22,997 nucleotides of DNA from Bacillota bacterium (lineage in GTDB: Bacteria > Bacillota > Limnochordia > Darwinibacteriales > DTU012), in NCBI GenBank assembly GCA_012521805.1, contig JAAYLQ010000019.1:1-22997 (forward strand), read 5' to 3'. Position 1 is the first letter of the stretch; the number at the start of each line of letters is the position of its first letter. Shown here piece by piece: positions 8,401-13,800 of this stretch. The notes under the pieces are model-generated. The model ran no database searches. It worked only from the letters and a program-made list of their open reading frames with translations, and was not told the DNA's origin. The position numbers and the translations under genes were made by a program.

Positions 8401-8984
8401 TGCGGGATTTAGAAATTCGGGGAGCAGGCAACATTCTCGGCCCGGAACAGCATGGATTTATCACTTCGGTAGGATTTGAGCTGTACTGCAAACTGCTGGA
8501 TGAGGCTATTCAAAAGCTGAAAGGTGAGGTGGAACAAGAGGTACCAGATCCAGTTCTGGATCTGCAGGTGGACGCTTATATCGGAGATGACTATGTTTCT
8601 GATCCTAAGCAAAAGGTAGAGCTGTATAAGAAACTGGCTGCGGTGCGGACTCTGCAAGATGCAGATGAGCTGGAGGCTGAACTCGAAGATCGCTTCGGTG
8701 ATTTACCAGATGCGGTTAGAAATCTGGTGCTAGTAACTCGGATTAAGGTGCTGGCACGCAGCGTAGGCGCAGCAAGTATCTTTCGGGAAAAGAATATGTT
8801 TGTAATTCGTTCTCTGCCGGGGATCGTGAGAGAAAAAGAAAAATATACCGCCTTGGTGCAGCGGTTTAGGGGTCAAGTAGGTTACGCGCCTGGGAGAAGT
8901 CCTCAGATAAAGGTAAAGATCGAAGGACTTTCAGATTATGAGGCTTTACTCCTGCTGCAGAAAGTAATACAGGGTTTGGAGTAA
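5484..8984 (+). CDS. mfd: Transcription-repair coupling factor Mfd
   Basis: Mfd is a DNA translocase that pushes stalled RNA polymerase off lesions and recruits UvrA. About 1,166 aa, full length. Domains: UvrB-like N-terminal module (about 1-300); RNA-polymerase interaction domain opening at about 506 (GDYVVHVNHGIGQYLG); translocase lobes with Walker A GDVGYGKT (654-661), DEEQ box (755-758), LSATPIPRTLH and QLRGRVGR (924-931); and a C-terminal regulatory domain. Start choice: ATG 5451 overlaps the pth stop as ATGA but has no SD. TTG 5484 has GGAGGAAGGG (5471-5480) at ideal distance, and the N terminus then lines up with B. subtilis Mfd to within about two residues, so I prefer it. The foldase gene prsA/surA often found after mfd is absent, and spoVT follows directly. 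Confidence 0.96.
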   Translation: MSLHGLVDLISQSREFQAIREKTARHEKQLILGLSGSQRSLMTAVMADPQIVTMFIGYNQHQVETIAQDLTNLLPDRPVLVFNPHELLPHEEAVIDWELRKSRLDVLKQIREPGSIICASVQALSEALIDPRLFYQHTLTIDINSRIDLEQFTGELLKLGYERVDMVESYGQFSIRGGIIDIYSFTEEHPVRIELFDDEVDSIRIFAIEDQLSVEKVEQVVIFPARERLFIGGDLEQIKERIWQDAQEQSDKLLKAGRGEAADNLLSKTAHNLELLESKNYYPGVDQYLPYFSQAYTLLDYLPSESLIIVSEPARIKEHHKIYLQEIGETISGLLANGRVLPKMVEIFVEWTDLWKQIHSHDYSLYLSVLDKRIPEMGTPAVHLMSTKSPEHYQADLEGFVKKIQQSRKQYYRILLVVSTEERGHKLVDFLKEYDVPAQYVDNVENKLKVGNCIVTTGSLETGMDYPGYKLLIITELEIYGRRRAKRRVNRTDKQVRLTEADLKVGDYVVHVNHGIGQYLGIETLEVQGTHKDYLLIRFAGKDRLYVPTDQIGLLQRYVGLSEQPPKLSKLGGAEWVRVKNRVKESVQDLAEGLIKLYAEREASEGFQFPEDTPWQAEFEDAFPYEETPDQLRAIEEVKKDMEKPRPMDRLLCGDVGYGKTEVAIRACFKAVNAGKQAAVLVPTTILAQQHYRTFAERFEDYPIKIGVLSRFQSAAEQKQVIKGLKDGTVDIVIGTHRLLSKDVTYHDLGLVIVDEEQRFGVAQKEKLKEIAKNVDVLTLSATPIPRTLHMALVGVRDMSLIETPPEERFPIRTYVMEWDDQTIAQAIKRELGRQGQVYFVYNRVRGIDSMYQRLQNLVPDARIAIAHGQMDENRLERVMLDFYNGEYDILLCTTIIETGMDISNVNTLVIYDADHLGLAQLYQLRGRVGRTNRVAYAYFTYRKDKILTEDAEKRLQALKEFSELGSGIKIAMRDLEIRGAGNILGPEQHGFITSVGFELYCKLLDEAIQKLKGEVEQEVPDPVLDLQVDAYIGDDYVSDPKQKVELYKKLAAVRTLQDADELEAELEDRFGDLPDAVRNLVLVTRIKVLARSVGAASIFREKNMFVIRSLPGIVREKEKYTALVQRFRGQVGYAPGRSPQIKVKIEGLSDYEALLLLQKVIQGLE

Positions 8985-9005
8985 ATCCGTTTAGCTGGGA
9001 AAAAT

Positions 9006-9035
9006 GAATAAAAATAGTACCGCGGTTATATACTA
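9006..9035 (+). promoter_or_regulatory. Candidate sigma-G (forespore) promoter of spoVT
   Basis: GAATA (9006-9010), 18-nt spacer, TATACTA (9029-9035). Against the sigma-G consensus as I recall it (GHATR-N18-CATWHTA) this is 5/5 and 6/7 with exact spacing. B. subtilis spoVT is sigma-G dependent. The predicted start near 9042-9043 leaves the SD at 9057-9063 inside the message. Confidence 0.5.
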
Positions 9036-9073
9036 ACATTGAACTTACCCAACATGAAGGAGGGGTGTGGCTC

Positions 9074-9610
9074 TTGAAAGCTACAGGAATAGTCAGACGC
9101 ATAGACGACCTAGGACGAGTAGTAATTCCCAAAGAGATTAGGCGCACCTTACGAATCCGCGAAGGCGATCCGCTGGAAATATTTGTCGACCGTGAAGGCG
9201 AAGTTATCTTAAAAAAATATTCTCCCATAGGTGAACTAGGTGATTTTGCTCAAGAATATGCTGATTCGCTATATGAGTCAACTGGGCATATAGCACTTAT
9301 TTCAGATCGGGATGCTGTTGTTGCAGTAGCCGGTGCTGCAAAAAAACAGTGGATTGATAAATCGGTAACTGAAATTATTGAAAAGGCGATGGAATCCAGA
9401 AGAACTTTAGTAGTTGGTAAAGATGAACTCAGTGATGAAGACAGTAGCTGGGATTTTGAAACCCAAGTGATTGCACCAATAATTGCTGAAGGAGATCCCA
9501 TCGGAGCAGTTCTGATCTGTACAAAGGATCCCAACACGAAAATGGGGGAATTGGAAATAAAGCTGGCTGAAACAGCTGCTGGGTTTCTAGCAAAACAGAT
9601 GGAACAATGA
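9074..9610 (+). CDS. spoVT: Stage V sporulation regulator SpoVT
   Basis: SpoVT is an AbrB-family DNA-binding protein that adjusts sigma-G-dependent genes in the forespore. The 178-aa length equals the B. subtilis protein. Residues 1-50 form the swapped-hairpin domain (KATGIVRRIDDLGRVVIPKE, then REGDPLEIF). Residues about 55-178 are a GAF-like domain. I chose TTG 9074 because AAGGAGG (9057-9063) is 10 nt upstream and the product then begins MKATGIVRRIDD, exactly as in the family. GTG 9065 overlaps the SD and is unlikely. The gene has a sigma-G-like promoter and a strong terminator, so it is probably a single-gene unit. Confidence 0.96.
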   Translation: MKATGIVRRIDDLGRVVIPKEIRRTLRIREGDPLEIFVDREGEVILKKYSPIGELGDFAQEYADSLYESTGHIALISDRDAVVAVAGAAKKQWIDKSVTEIIEKAMESRRTLVVGKDELSDEDSSWDFETQVIAPIIAEGDPIGAVLICTKDPNTKMGELEIKLAETAAGFLAKQMEQ

Positions 9611-9627
9611 CGATGCGAGTCCAGTCT

Positions 9628-9685
9628 GACTCCTATCCATAACCTTAAGTTACAAGCTTAAGTTATGAACTAGGAGTCTTTTTTT
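9628..9685 (+). terminator. Long terminator of spoVT, overlapping the mazG 3' end
   Basis: Outer stem GACTCCTA (9628-9635) / TAGGAGTC (9671-9678), inner stem CATAA(C)CTTAAG (9638-9649) / CTTAAGTTATG (9657-9667) with one bulged C and a 7-nt loop, then seven T (9679-9685). The right arm and T-run also encode the last codons and stop of the convergent mazG. No T-run exists on the minus strand, so it works in one direction. Confidence 0.9.
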
Positions 9686-10449
9686 GCTGTTTCCCACAGC
9701 TGATCCATTTCTGCCAGACTCATGGTGTTGAGCTCGCGGTTATTCAGAGCAGCCTGTTTTTCCATGTACTGAAACCGGCGGATAAATTTGTTGGTGGTTA
9801 AGTTCAATGCCCGCTCCGGATTGATGTTGAGAAAGCGGCAGACGTTGACTAAACTAAAAAATAGATCGCCAATCTCCGCTTCCATGTCTCCGTGGTTTGC
9901 AGCTGCAACAGCCTGCTTAAACTCCTCAATCTCTTCCTCAAGCTTTGCAATTGTTCCGCTGATATCATTCCAATCAAAACCGACTTTAGCAGCTTTGCTT
10001 TGGATTTTTTCTGCCCGCAGCAGTGCCGGCAGATGCTTTGGAATTCCATCGAGCAGCGATTTTCGATCTTGATTGGCTTTTTCCCGCTTCTTAATGGCTT
10101 CCCAGTTAGAGAGCACGTCTTCCACAGAATTGATTTCGGTATCAGCAAAGACGTGGGGATGCCTGCGGATCATTTTTTCACAGACTGCTTTCAGAACATC
10201 GTCCATTGTAAACTGGCCGTTTTCCGAGGCAATTTGAGCATGAAATACAATCTGCAGCAGGACATCACCCAGCTCTTCTGCTAACGCCTGCGGGTCCTGC
10301 TGTTCAATTGCATCAATCACTTCGTAAGCTTCCTCGATCAGATAGCGGGTCAGACTTTGGTGAGTCTGTTCTCTGTCCCAAGGACAGCCCTGATCGCTCC
10401 GGAGCTTTTCCATAATTGCGGTTAAAGATTCTAAGGTGTAGTGAGCCAT
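9670..10449 (-). CDS. mazG: MazG nucleoside triphosphate pyrophosphohydrolase
   Basis: MazG hydrolyses (d)NTPs to NMP and pyrophosphate and is thought to clear aberrant nucleotides. The protein has 259 aa with tandem MazG folds, as in E. coli MazG. The first domain has the signature CPWDREQTHQSL, an EEAYE helix (from residue 39) and EELGD (58-62). The second has EEEIEEF and MEAEIGDLFFSLVNV. Bacillus YabN carries an extra N-terminal tetrapyrrole-methylase domain; here it is missing. The start is ATG 10449 behind AGGGGG. It lies 48 nt downstream of hup on the same strand, with a weak hairpin between them. It is convergent with spoVT and shares its last codons with that gene's terminator. Confidence 0.95.
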   Translation of the reverse strand: MAHYTLESLTAIMEKLRSDQGCPWDREQTHQSLTRYLIEEAYEVIDAIEQQDPQALAEELGDVLLQIVFHAQIASENGQFTMDDVLKAVCEKMIRRHPHVFADTEINSVEDVLSNWEAIKKREKANQDRKSLLDGIPKHLPALLRAEKIQSKAAKVGFDWNDISGTIAKLEEEIEEFKQAVAAANHGDMEAEIGDLFFSLVNVCRFLNINPERALNLTTNKFIRRFQYMEKQAALNNRELNTMSLAEMDQLWETAKKDS

Positions 10450-10465
10450 GAAATGTACCCCCTAT

Positions 10466-10492
10466 ACGAAATAAAGCCTGCTGGTGCAGGCT
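10466..10492 (-). terminator. Weak hairpin/terminator between hup and mazG
   Basis: On the minus strand AGCCTGC-ACCA-GCAGGCT forms a 7-bp stem (10475-10492) followed by TTATTTCG, an interrupted T tract. It is probably leaky, giving much more hup than mazG mRNA. Confidence 0.45.
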
Positions 10493-10497
10493 GTGTT

Positions 10498-10776
10498 TTA
10501 CTTCGCAAGTACAGCTTCTTTAAGATTTTTGCCAGGCTTGAATGCTGGGACAACAGTTGCTGGAATGGTAATCTTTTCGCCTGTTGATGGATTAACACCT
10601 TGGCGCTCTTTGCGTTCGCGTACTTCAAAAGTTCCAAAACCAACCAGCGTTACCTTTTCACCTTTGGATAAAGCGTCTTGAATAGCTGAAAAGGTAGCTT
10701 CCACAGCATCGCTTGCAGCCTTCTTTGTTAAATTTGCTTCTTTTGCTACAGCATTAATAAGATCACTCTTGTTCAC
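10498..10776 (-). CDS. hup: DNA-binding protein HU
   Basis: HU is a small histone-like protein that bends and compacts DNA as a dimer. The 92-aa sequence is complete: helical N terminus MNKSDLINAVA, the core GFGTFEVRERKERQG, and the DNA-binding beta arm NPSTGEKITIPATVVPAFKPGK. GTG 10776 is the start, with GGGGG about 8 nt upstream. It is the first gene of a two-gene minus-strand unit with mazG and is divergent from the spoIID-like gene. No convincing sigma-A promoter was found in the 176-nt divergent gap: TATACA at 10814-10809 has no -35. A 7-bp inverted repeat sits where the -35 would be. Confidence 0.97.
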   Translation of the reverse strand: MNKSDLINAVAKEANLTKKAASDAVEATFSAIQDALSKGEKVTLVGFGTFEVRERKERQGVNPSTGEKITIPATVVPAFKPGKNLKEAVLAK

Positions 10777-10823
10777 AGTTTAACCCCCTTGAGGTAAAAT
10801 AATTCACTTGTATATTCTGTGGC

Positions 10824-10840
10824 CAGGAATGCTATTCCTG
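10824..10840. repeat. Inverted repeat in the hup/spoIID-like divergent gap
   Basis: CAGGAAT-GCT-ATTCCTG, perfect 7-bp arms around 3 nt, about 50 bp upstream of hup. Operator-like by position. No regulator is recognised. The rest of the 10777-10952 gap holds no gene. Confidence 0.4.
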
Positions 10841-10952
10841 CTATATTGGAATTTTTTACCTGAAATGTTTATCTTGACAGAGCTTAGCATAATCTGCGGT
10901 TCAAATTAACAAGCTAAAAAAGGACGTCAAAAACAACTAGGGGGTAATCGTT

Positions 10953-11912
10953 TTGCAATTTTCAAATGGACAAAAGGCAGCCGCAGGCGTAATTCTGCTT
11001 GTAATTGCTGTTGTTGTTGCTATGGTCAGCTGGAGTGGTGATCGGGATGACCTGGCTAAAGAATTGGAACAGGAGCCCCAGATCACCGTCTATTTCAACG
11101 ATACCGGAGCAAAGCGCACTATGGGATTGGAAGAATATTTACAGGGAGTAGTGGCAGGGGAAATGTTTCCCGATTGGCCGATAGAGGCTTATGCTGCCCA
11201 GGCAATTTTTGCTCGGAGCTTCACCATGGCGTTTATTGCTGAAGGAGGACTGCAGGACAAATACGGAGCAGATATTTCCACCAATATTGAAGAAGCTCAG
11301 GCTTACAACCCAGATGCGATCACACCGGAAATCCGCCAGGCGGTGGAGATGACCAGAGGCGAAGTTTTAACTTATGAGGACCGCTATGTTAAGGGCTGGT
11401 TTCATGCCTATTCAGGAGGTAAAACCACTACCGCTAAAGAGGGATTGAACTATCAAGAAGCGGAACCGCCTTACATTGCCAGTGTGGATCTGGGGGAAAA
11501 TCAGTATGCTCCTGAAGATGTTACTAACTGGGAAGCTGAATATACCCTGGCAGAGCTGACAAACTTGCTGGCGGCAGCGGGAATCAATGTGGGAGAAATC
11601 CAGGATCTAAAGATTACTGAGCGGGGACCTACAGATAGGATTACACAGCTTGAGATCGTCGGTACCAATGGTACTGAAACGATGCACGGCGCTGAGTTCC
11701 GCATTGCAGTAGATTCTACCAAAATGCGCTCTACTTTAGTAACAGATTGGCAGGTGAATGATGGCGTCCTGACAATTGGAGGCACAGGTTACGGCCATGG
11801 GGTTGGTTTAAGCCAATGGGATGCCTTTAAAATGGCCAAAGAAGGCAAATCTCCTCAGGAAATTGCCACCAGCTTTTTTAAGGACGTAGAAATCAAGAAA
11901 TTATACGATTAA
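10953..11912 (+). CDS. SpoIID/LytB-domain protein (sporulation lytic transglycosylase type)
   Basis: A 319-aa protein with one N-terminal membrane segment (about 10-27) and an external SpoIID domain. SpoIID enzymes cut glycan strands so the mother-cell membrane can move during engulfment. Family blocks: EYLQGVVAGEM with the likely catalytic Glu70, AAQAIFARSF, FHAYSGGKT, and the C-terminal GYGHGVGLSQWDAFKMA. The start is TTG 10953 with AGGGGG (10939-10944) 8 nt upstream. It could be SpoIID itself or a SpoIID-like paralogue; its place beside yabP/yabQ favours a sporulation role. A weak sigma-E-like pair (GTTTATC, N14, CATAATCT, 10867-10895) lies upstream. It occupies the spot where the S4-domain gene rqcP/yabO often sits. 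Confidence 0.88.
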   Translation: MQFSNGQKAAAGVILLVIAVVVAMVSWSGDRDDLAKELEQEPQITVYFNDTGAKRTMGLEEYLQGVVAGEMFPDWPIEAYAAQAIFARSFTMAFIAEGGLQDKYGADISTNIEEAQAYNPDAITPEIRQAVEMTRGEVLTYEDRYVKGWFHAYSGGKTTTAKEGLNYQEAEPPYIASVDLGENQYAPEDVTNWEAEYTLAELTNLLAAAGINVGEIQDLKITERGPTDRITQLEIVGTNGTETMHGAEFRIAVDSTKMRSTLVTDWQVNDGVLTIGGTGYGHGVGLSQWDAFKMAKEGKSPQEIATSFFKDVEIKKLYD

Positions 11913-11923
11913 CAATAAAGTGA

Positions 11924-11952
11924 TTCTATTTTCCACTGCGGATGCATAGATT
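11924..11952 (+). promoter_or_regulatory. Candidate sigma-E promoter of yabP
   Basis: TTCTATT (11924-11930), N14, CATAGATT (11945-11952): 5/7 and 6/8 against KMATATT-N13-15-CATACAMT. yabP is sigma-E controlled in B. subtilis. Confidence 0.35.
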
Positions 11953-11968
11953 GTACTAAAAGCAGTGG
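11933..11968 (+). other. Hairpin overlapping the yabP SD
   Basis: CCACTGC (11933-11939) pairs with GCAGTGG (11962-11968). The right arm runs into the SD GGGAGG (11967-11972). The left arm would be present only in read-through mRNA from the spoIID-like gene, not in mRNA begun at the candidate sigma-E promoter. Confidence 0.35.
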
Positions 11969-11981
11969 GAGGTACGATCGC

Positions 11982-12272
11982 ATGGACGAGAGAAAGTATC
12001 CTGCTTCCTCAGGCCGACATCAAATACTGTTGGTTCAGCGAGAACGCTTAAATGTAGATGGTGTACTTAATGTGGAGAGTTTTGATGACCGCGAAATAGT
12101 GCTGGAAACAGAGGAAGGCGGCTTGTTTATTCGCGGTGAAGATCTGCACATTAATGAATTAAATTTAGAGACAAGCAGCTTAGTTGTGGTTGGTTATATT
12201 AAAACGCTGGAGTACACCAAAGATTCGTTTGGCCAGAAGAGCAAGGGACTGTTTGCAAAGTTGTTTCGGTGA
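11982..12272 (+). CDS. yabP: Sporulation protein YabP
   Basis: A 96-aa protein of the YabP/YqfC family, made in the mother cell and needed for efficient sporulation in B. subtilis; its biochemical role is unknown. The sequence is a compact beta-rich domain: QRERLNVDGVLNVESFDDREIVL, then GLFIRGEDLHINELNLE and SLVVVGYIKTLEYT. There is no signal peptide or membrane segment. ATG 11982 has GGGAGG upstream. It lies 69 nt after the spoIID-like gene and 70 nt before yabQ, with sigma-E-like elements in both gaps. The pairing with yabQ and divIC matches the conserved Bacillota cluster. Confidence 0.93.
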   Translation: MDERKYPASSGRHQILLVQRERLNVDGVLNVESFDDREIVLETEEGGLFIRGEDLHINELNLETSSLVVVGYIKTLEYTKDSFGQKSKGLFAKLFR

Positions 12273-12273
12273 T

Positions 12274-12302
12274 TCACAACTTTAAAGCCAAATGCATACA
12301 CT
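12274..12302 (+). promoter_or_regulatory. Candidate sigma-E promoter of yabQ
   Basis: CATACACT (12295-12302) is an 8/8 match to the sigma-E -10 consensus CATACAMT. A weak TCACAAC (12274-12280, 4/7) sits 14 nt upstream. It would give yabQ a start separate from yabP. Confidence 0.45.
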
Positions 12303-12342
12303 GTTATGGTAGGGAGAATTCAGAACCCTTGGAGGTGAAAGC

Positions 12343-12855
12343 ATGGATTCACTGAGCGTACAGCTGTATGCATTTGCTGTTACTATGATCGCAGGAGCTT
12401 CCATCGGGTTTATCTTCGATTTGTACCGGGTAATCCGTTCGTTACTGCGTCCGGGAGCAGTTGTGACTGTAGTGATGGATCTGTTCTTCTGGGTTGTGGC
12501 TGCGCCGGTGATCATCATCTACCTGTTGATGGCTAACTGGGGCGAACTGCGCCTGTATGTCCTGATTGGAATCGTTTTAGGTTCAGCATTTTATTACCTA
12601 CTGTTCAGCTCCATGGTTATCCGCTTGTTCATCAGCTTATTGAATTTAATTGGACATATTATCAGTTTTTTGTGTCAGCTGTTCTTTTCAATTGTAGTTT
12701 GGCCGGTTAAAGTGCTGCAGGATCTATTTTTAACCTTTAATGCCAGGCGGAGGGGGCGGAGCTGGATCAAATTTGAATCAGGTTGGCGCGGTTTGCGGTG
12801 GAGGGGCGGCCTGCGCTGGCAGTCCCGCTTTATTCCCTTTTGGCGGCGGCAATAA
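12343..12855 (+). CDS. yabQ: Sporulation membrane protein YabQ
   Basis: A 170-aa integral membrane protein. YabQ is a sigma-E-dependent protein of the outer forespore membrane required for cortex formation in B. subtilis. Hydrophobic segments lie at about 6-26, 43-63, 69-90 and 93-120. The family block SIGFIFDLYRVIR is clear near the N terminus. The last 35 or so residues are unusually rich in Arg, Trp and Gly (RGLRWRGGLRWQSR) and look like a cytoplasmic basic tail. ATG 12343 follows a good SD (GGAGGTGAAAGC). It stands between yabP and divIC, as in Bacillus, and 66 nt before divIC. Confidence 0.92.
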   Translation: MDSLSVQLYAFAVTMIAGASIGFIFDLYRVIRSLLRPGAVVTVVMDLFFWVVAAPVIIIYLLMANWGELRLYVLIGIVLGSAFYYLLFSSMVIRLFISLLNLIGHIISFLCQLFFSIVVWPVKVLQDLFLTFNARRRGRSWIKFESGWRGLRWRGGLRWQSRFIPFWRRQ

Positions 12856-12893
12856 TTTACTTCGCCAGCAGGAAAAAGCGGTTTCTTCCAGAA

Positions 12894-12913
12894 CTCTCCT
12901 TTGTAAAGGAGAG
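12894..12913 (+). promoter_or_regulatory. Perfect palindrome burying the divIC SD
   Basis: CTCTCCTTT (12894-12902), GT, AAAGGAGAG (12905-12913). The right arm is the divIC Shine-Dalgarno. The hairpin should block initiation unless opened, for example by ribosomes finishing yabQ 38 nt upstream. A partial SD (GAGAGG, 12911-12916) stays half exposed. Confidence 0.55.
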
Positions 12914-12921
12914 AGGTTCAA

Positions 12922-13218
12922 ATGGCTGCGCGTAGAAAGAGAAAAAAGCGTTCTGTTGCTAAACTAATCCTTTTAGGCCTTATAATCTGGTTAGGCTATA
13001 CATTTGGCAGAGGCTTTGTTGAGCACCATCGACTCAGACAGGAAATTGCTAAGCTGACTAATGAAATTCAAGCTTTGGAACTGCGCAATGCCCAAATACG
13101 TGAAGAAATTGAACGCCATCGTTCTGAGGAGTACATTGAAAGAGTAGCTAGAGAAAAACTTGGCCTGGTTAAACCGGGTGAAACTAGATTCATCATTTCA
13201 GAATCCCTCGAAGAGTGA
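12922..13218 (+). CDS. divIC: Septum formation protein DivIC/FtsB
   Basis: A small bitopic division protein (98 aa). DivIC/FtsB joins DivIB/FtsQ and FtsL at the septum and activates septal wall synthesis. A basic cytoplasmic start (MAARRKRKKRS) is followed by a membrane helix (about 13-29). An extracytoplasmic coiled coil follows (about 34-72, RLRQEIAKLTNEIQALELR), then the family block YIERVAREKLGLVKPGE. ATG 12922 is preceded by an AAAGGAGAGAGG SD lying in a hairpin. The conserved yabP-yabQ-divIC-S1 order supports the call. No vegetative promoter was recognised for it, which is odd for a division gene; it may be read from upstream. Confidence 0.93.
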   Translation: MAARRKRKKRSVAKLILLGLIIWLGYTFGRGFVEHHRLRQEIAKLTNEIQALELRNAQIREEIERHRSEEYIERVAREKLGLVKPGETRFIISESLEE

Positions 13219-13243
13219 GTCCGAAAGTTTTGAGCATGGTCGA

Positions 13244-13272
13244 TTGACACAAAATTTCTGATAATGTATAAT
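13244..13272 (+). promoter_or_regulatory. Consensus sigma-A promoter of the S1-domain gene
   Basis: TTGACA (13244-13249), 17-nt spacer, TATAAT (13267-13272): a perfect match to consensus at ideal spacing. A second TATACT lies at 13274-13279. It predicts strong vegetative expression. Confidence 0.88.
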
Positions 13273-13328
13273 GTATACTAGCCGCGGCCCTGCAGTGGCA
13301 AAATCTAAGAGGAGGAATTTATTAACGT

Positions 13329-13727
13329 ATGTCAATCGATGTCGGCAGCATTGTCGAGGGTAAGGTTACAGGGATTACTAATTTCGGAGCATTTGTAGAG
13401 CTTGAGAATGGAGAGACAGGTTTAGTACACATTTCCGAAGTTGCAGACACATTTGTAAAAGACATTAATGATTTTCTAAAACGTGAAGATTGCGTTAAAG
13501 TAAAGGTTATTAATATTAGTGATGGTAAGATTGGTCTCTCTATCAAGCAGGCAAATCCCAAATCCTCTGGACAAGATTATCCTTATCAAAGTAGAGCTAG
13601 ACGGAGAGCTGCAAGTGCAAACGATTTTGAAGAACGTTTAGCACGCTTTCTCAAGGATAGTGACGAAAGGCAGCAGGCTCTAAGAAAGAGTTTAGACTCG
13701 AAACGAGGTGGCAGGGGCGCGAGATAG
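13329..13727 (+). CDS. S1-domain RNA-binding protein (YabR/GSP13 type)
   Basis: A 132-aa protein with a single S1 RNA-binding domain at about 1-72: DVGSIVEGKVTGITNFGAFVEL, then GLVHISEVA and VKVKVINISDGKIGLSIKQA. The C-terminal half is a charged, basic, likely flexible tail (QSRARRRAAS ... SKRGGRGAR). Proteins of this type associate with ribosomes or RNA. The start is ATG 13329; AGGAGG (13310-13315) is 13 nt away, longer than usual, and no other start fits. It has a perfect sigma-A promoter and its own terminator, making it a single-gene unit. Its position after divIC matches B. subtilis yabR. Confidence 0.92.
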   Translation: MSIDVGSIVEGKVTGITNFGAFVELENGETGLVHISEVADTFVKDINDFLKREDCVKVKVINISDGKIGLSIKQANPKSSGQDYPYQSRARRRAASANDFEERLARFLKDSDERQQALRKSLDSKRGGRGAR

Positions 13728-13758
13728 ATTTATTTGATATAATAAGCTGAATAATCCT

Positions 13759-13781
13759 ACATCCCTTCGGGGATGTTTTTT
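13759..13781 (+). terminator. Terminator of the S1-domain gene
   Basis: ACATCCC-TTCG-GGGATGT, 7 bp closed by a UUCG tetraloop, followed by T's to 13781. Confidence 0.92.
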
Positions 13782-13800
13782 CCATAATGGAGGCAGAAAA

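Noticed and set aside
9065..9073. GTG 9065 as the spoVT start
   Set aside because: It overlaps the SD; TTG 9074 gives the exact family N terminus.
10874..10879. TTGACA as a sigma-A -35 for the spoIID-like gene
   Set aside because: No -10 hexamer occurs 16-18 nt downstream.
12740..12967. 75-codon Gly-rich plus-strand frame over the yabQ end
   Set aside because: It is out-of-frame reading of yabQ and divIC with no SD.
13738..13743. TATAAT as a promoter for DUF501-ppx
   Set aside because: It has no -35 at proper distance and lies before a strong terminator.
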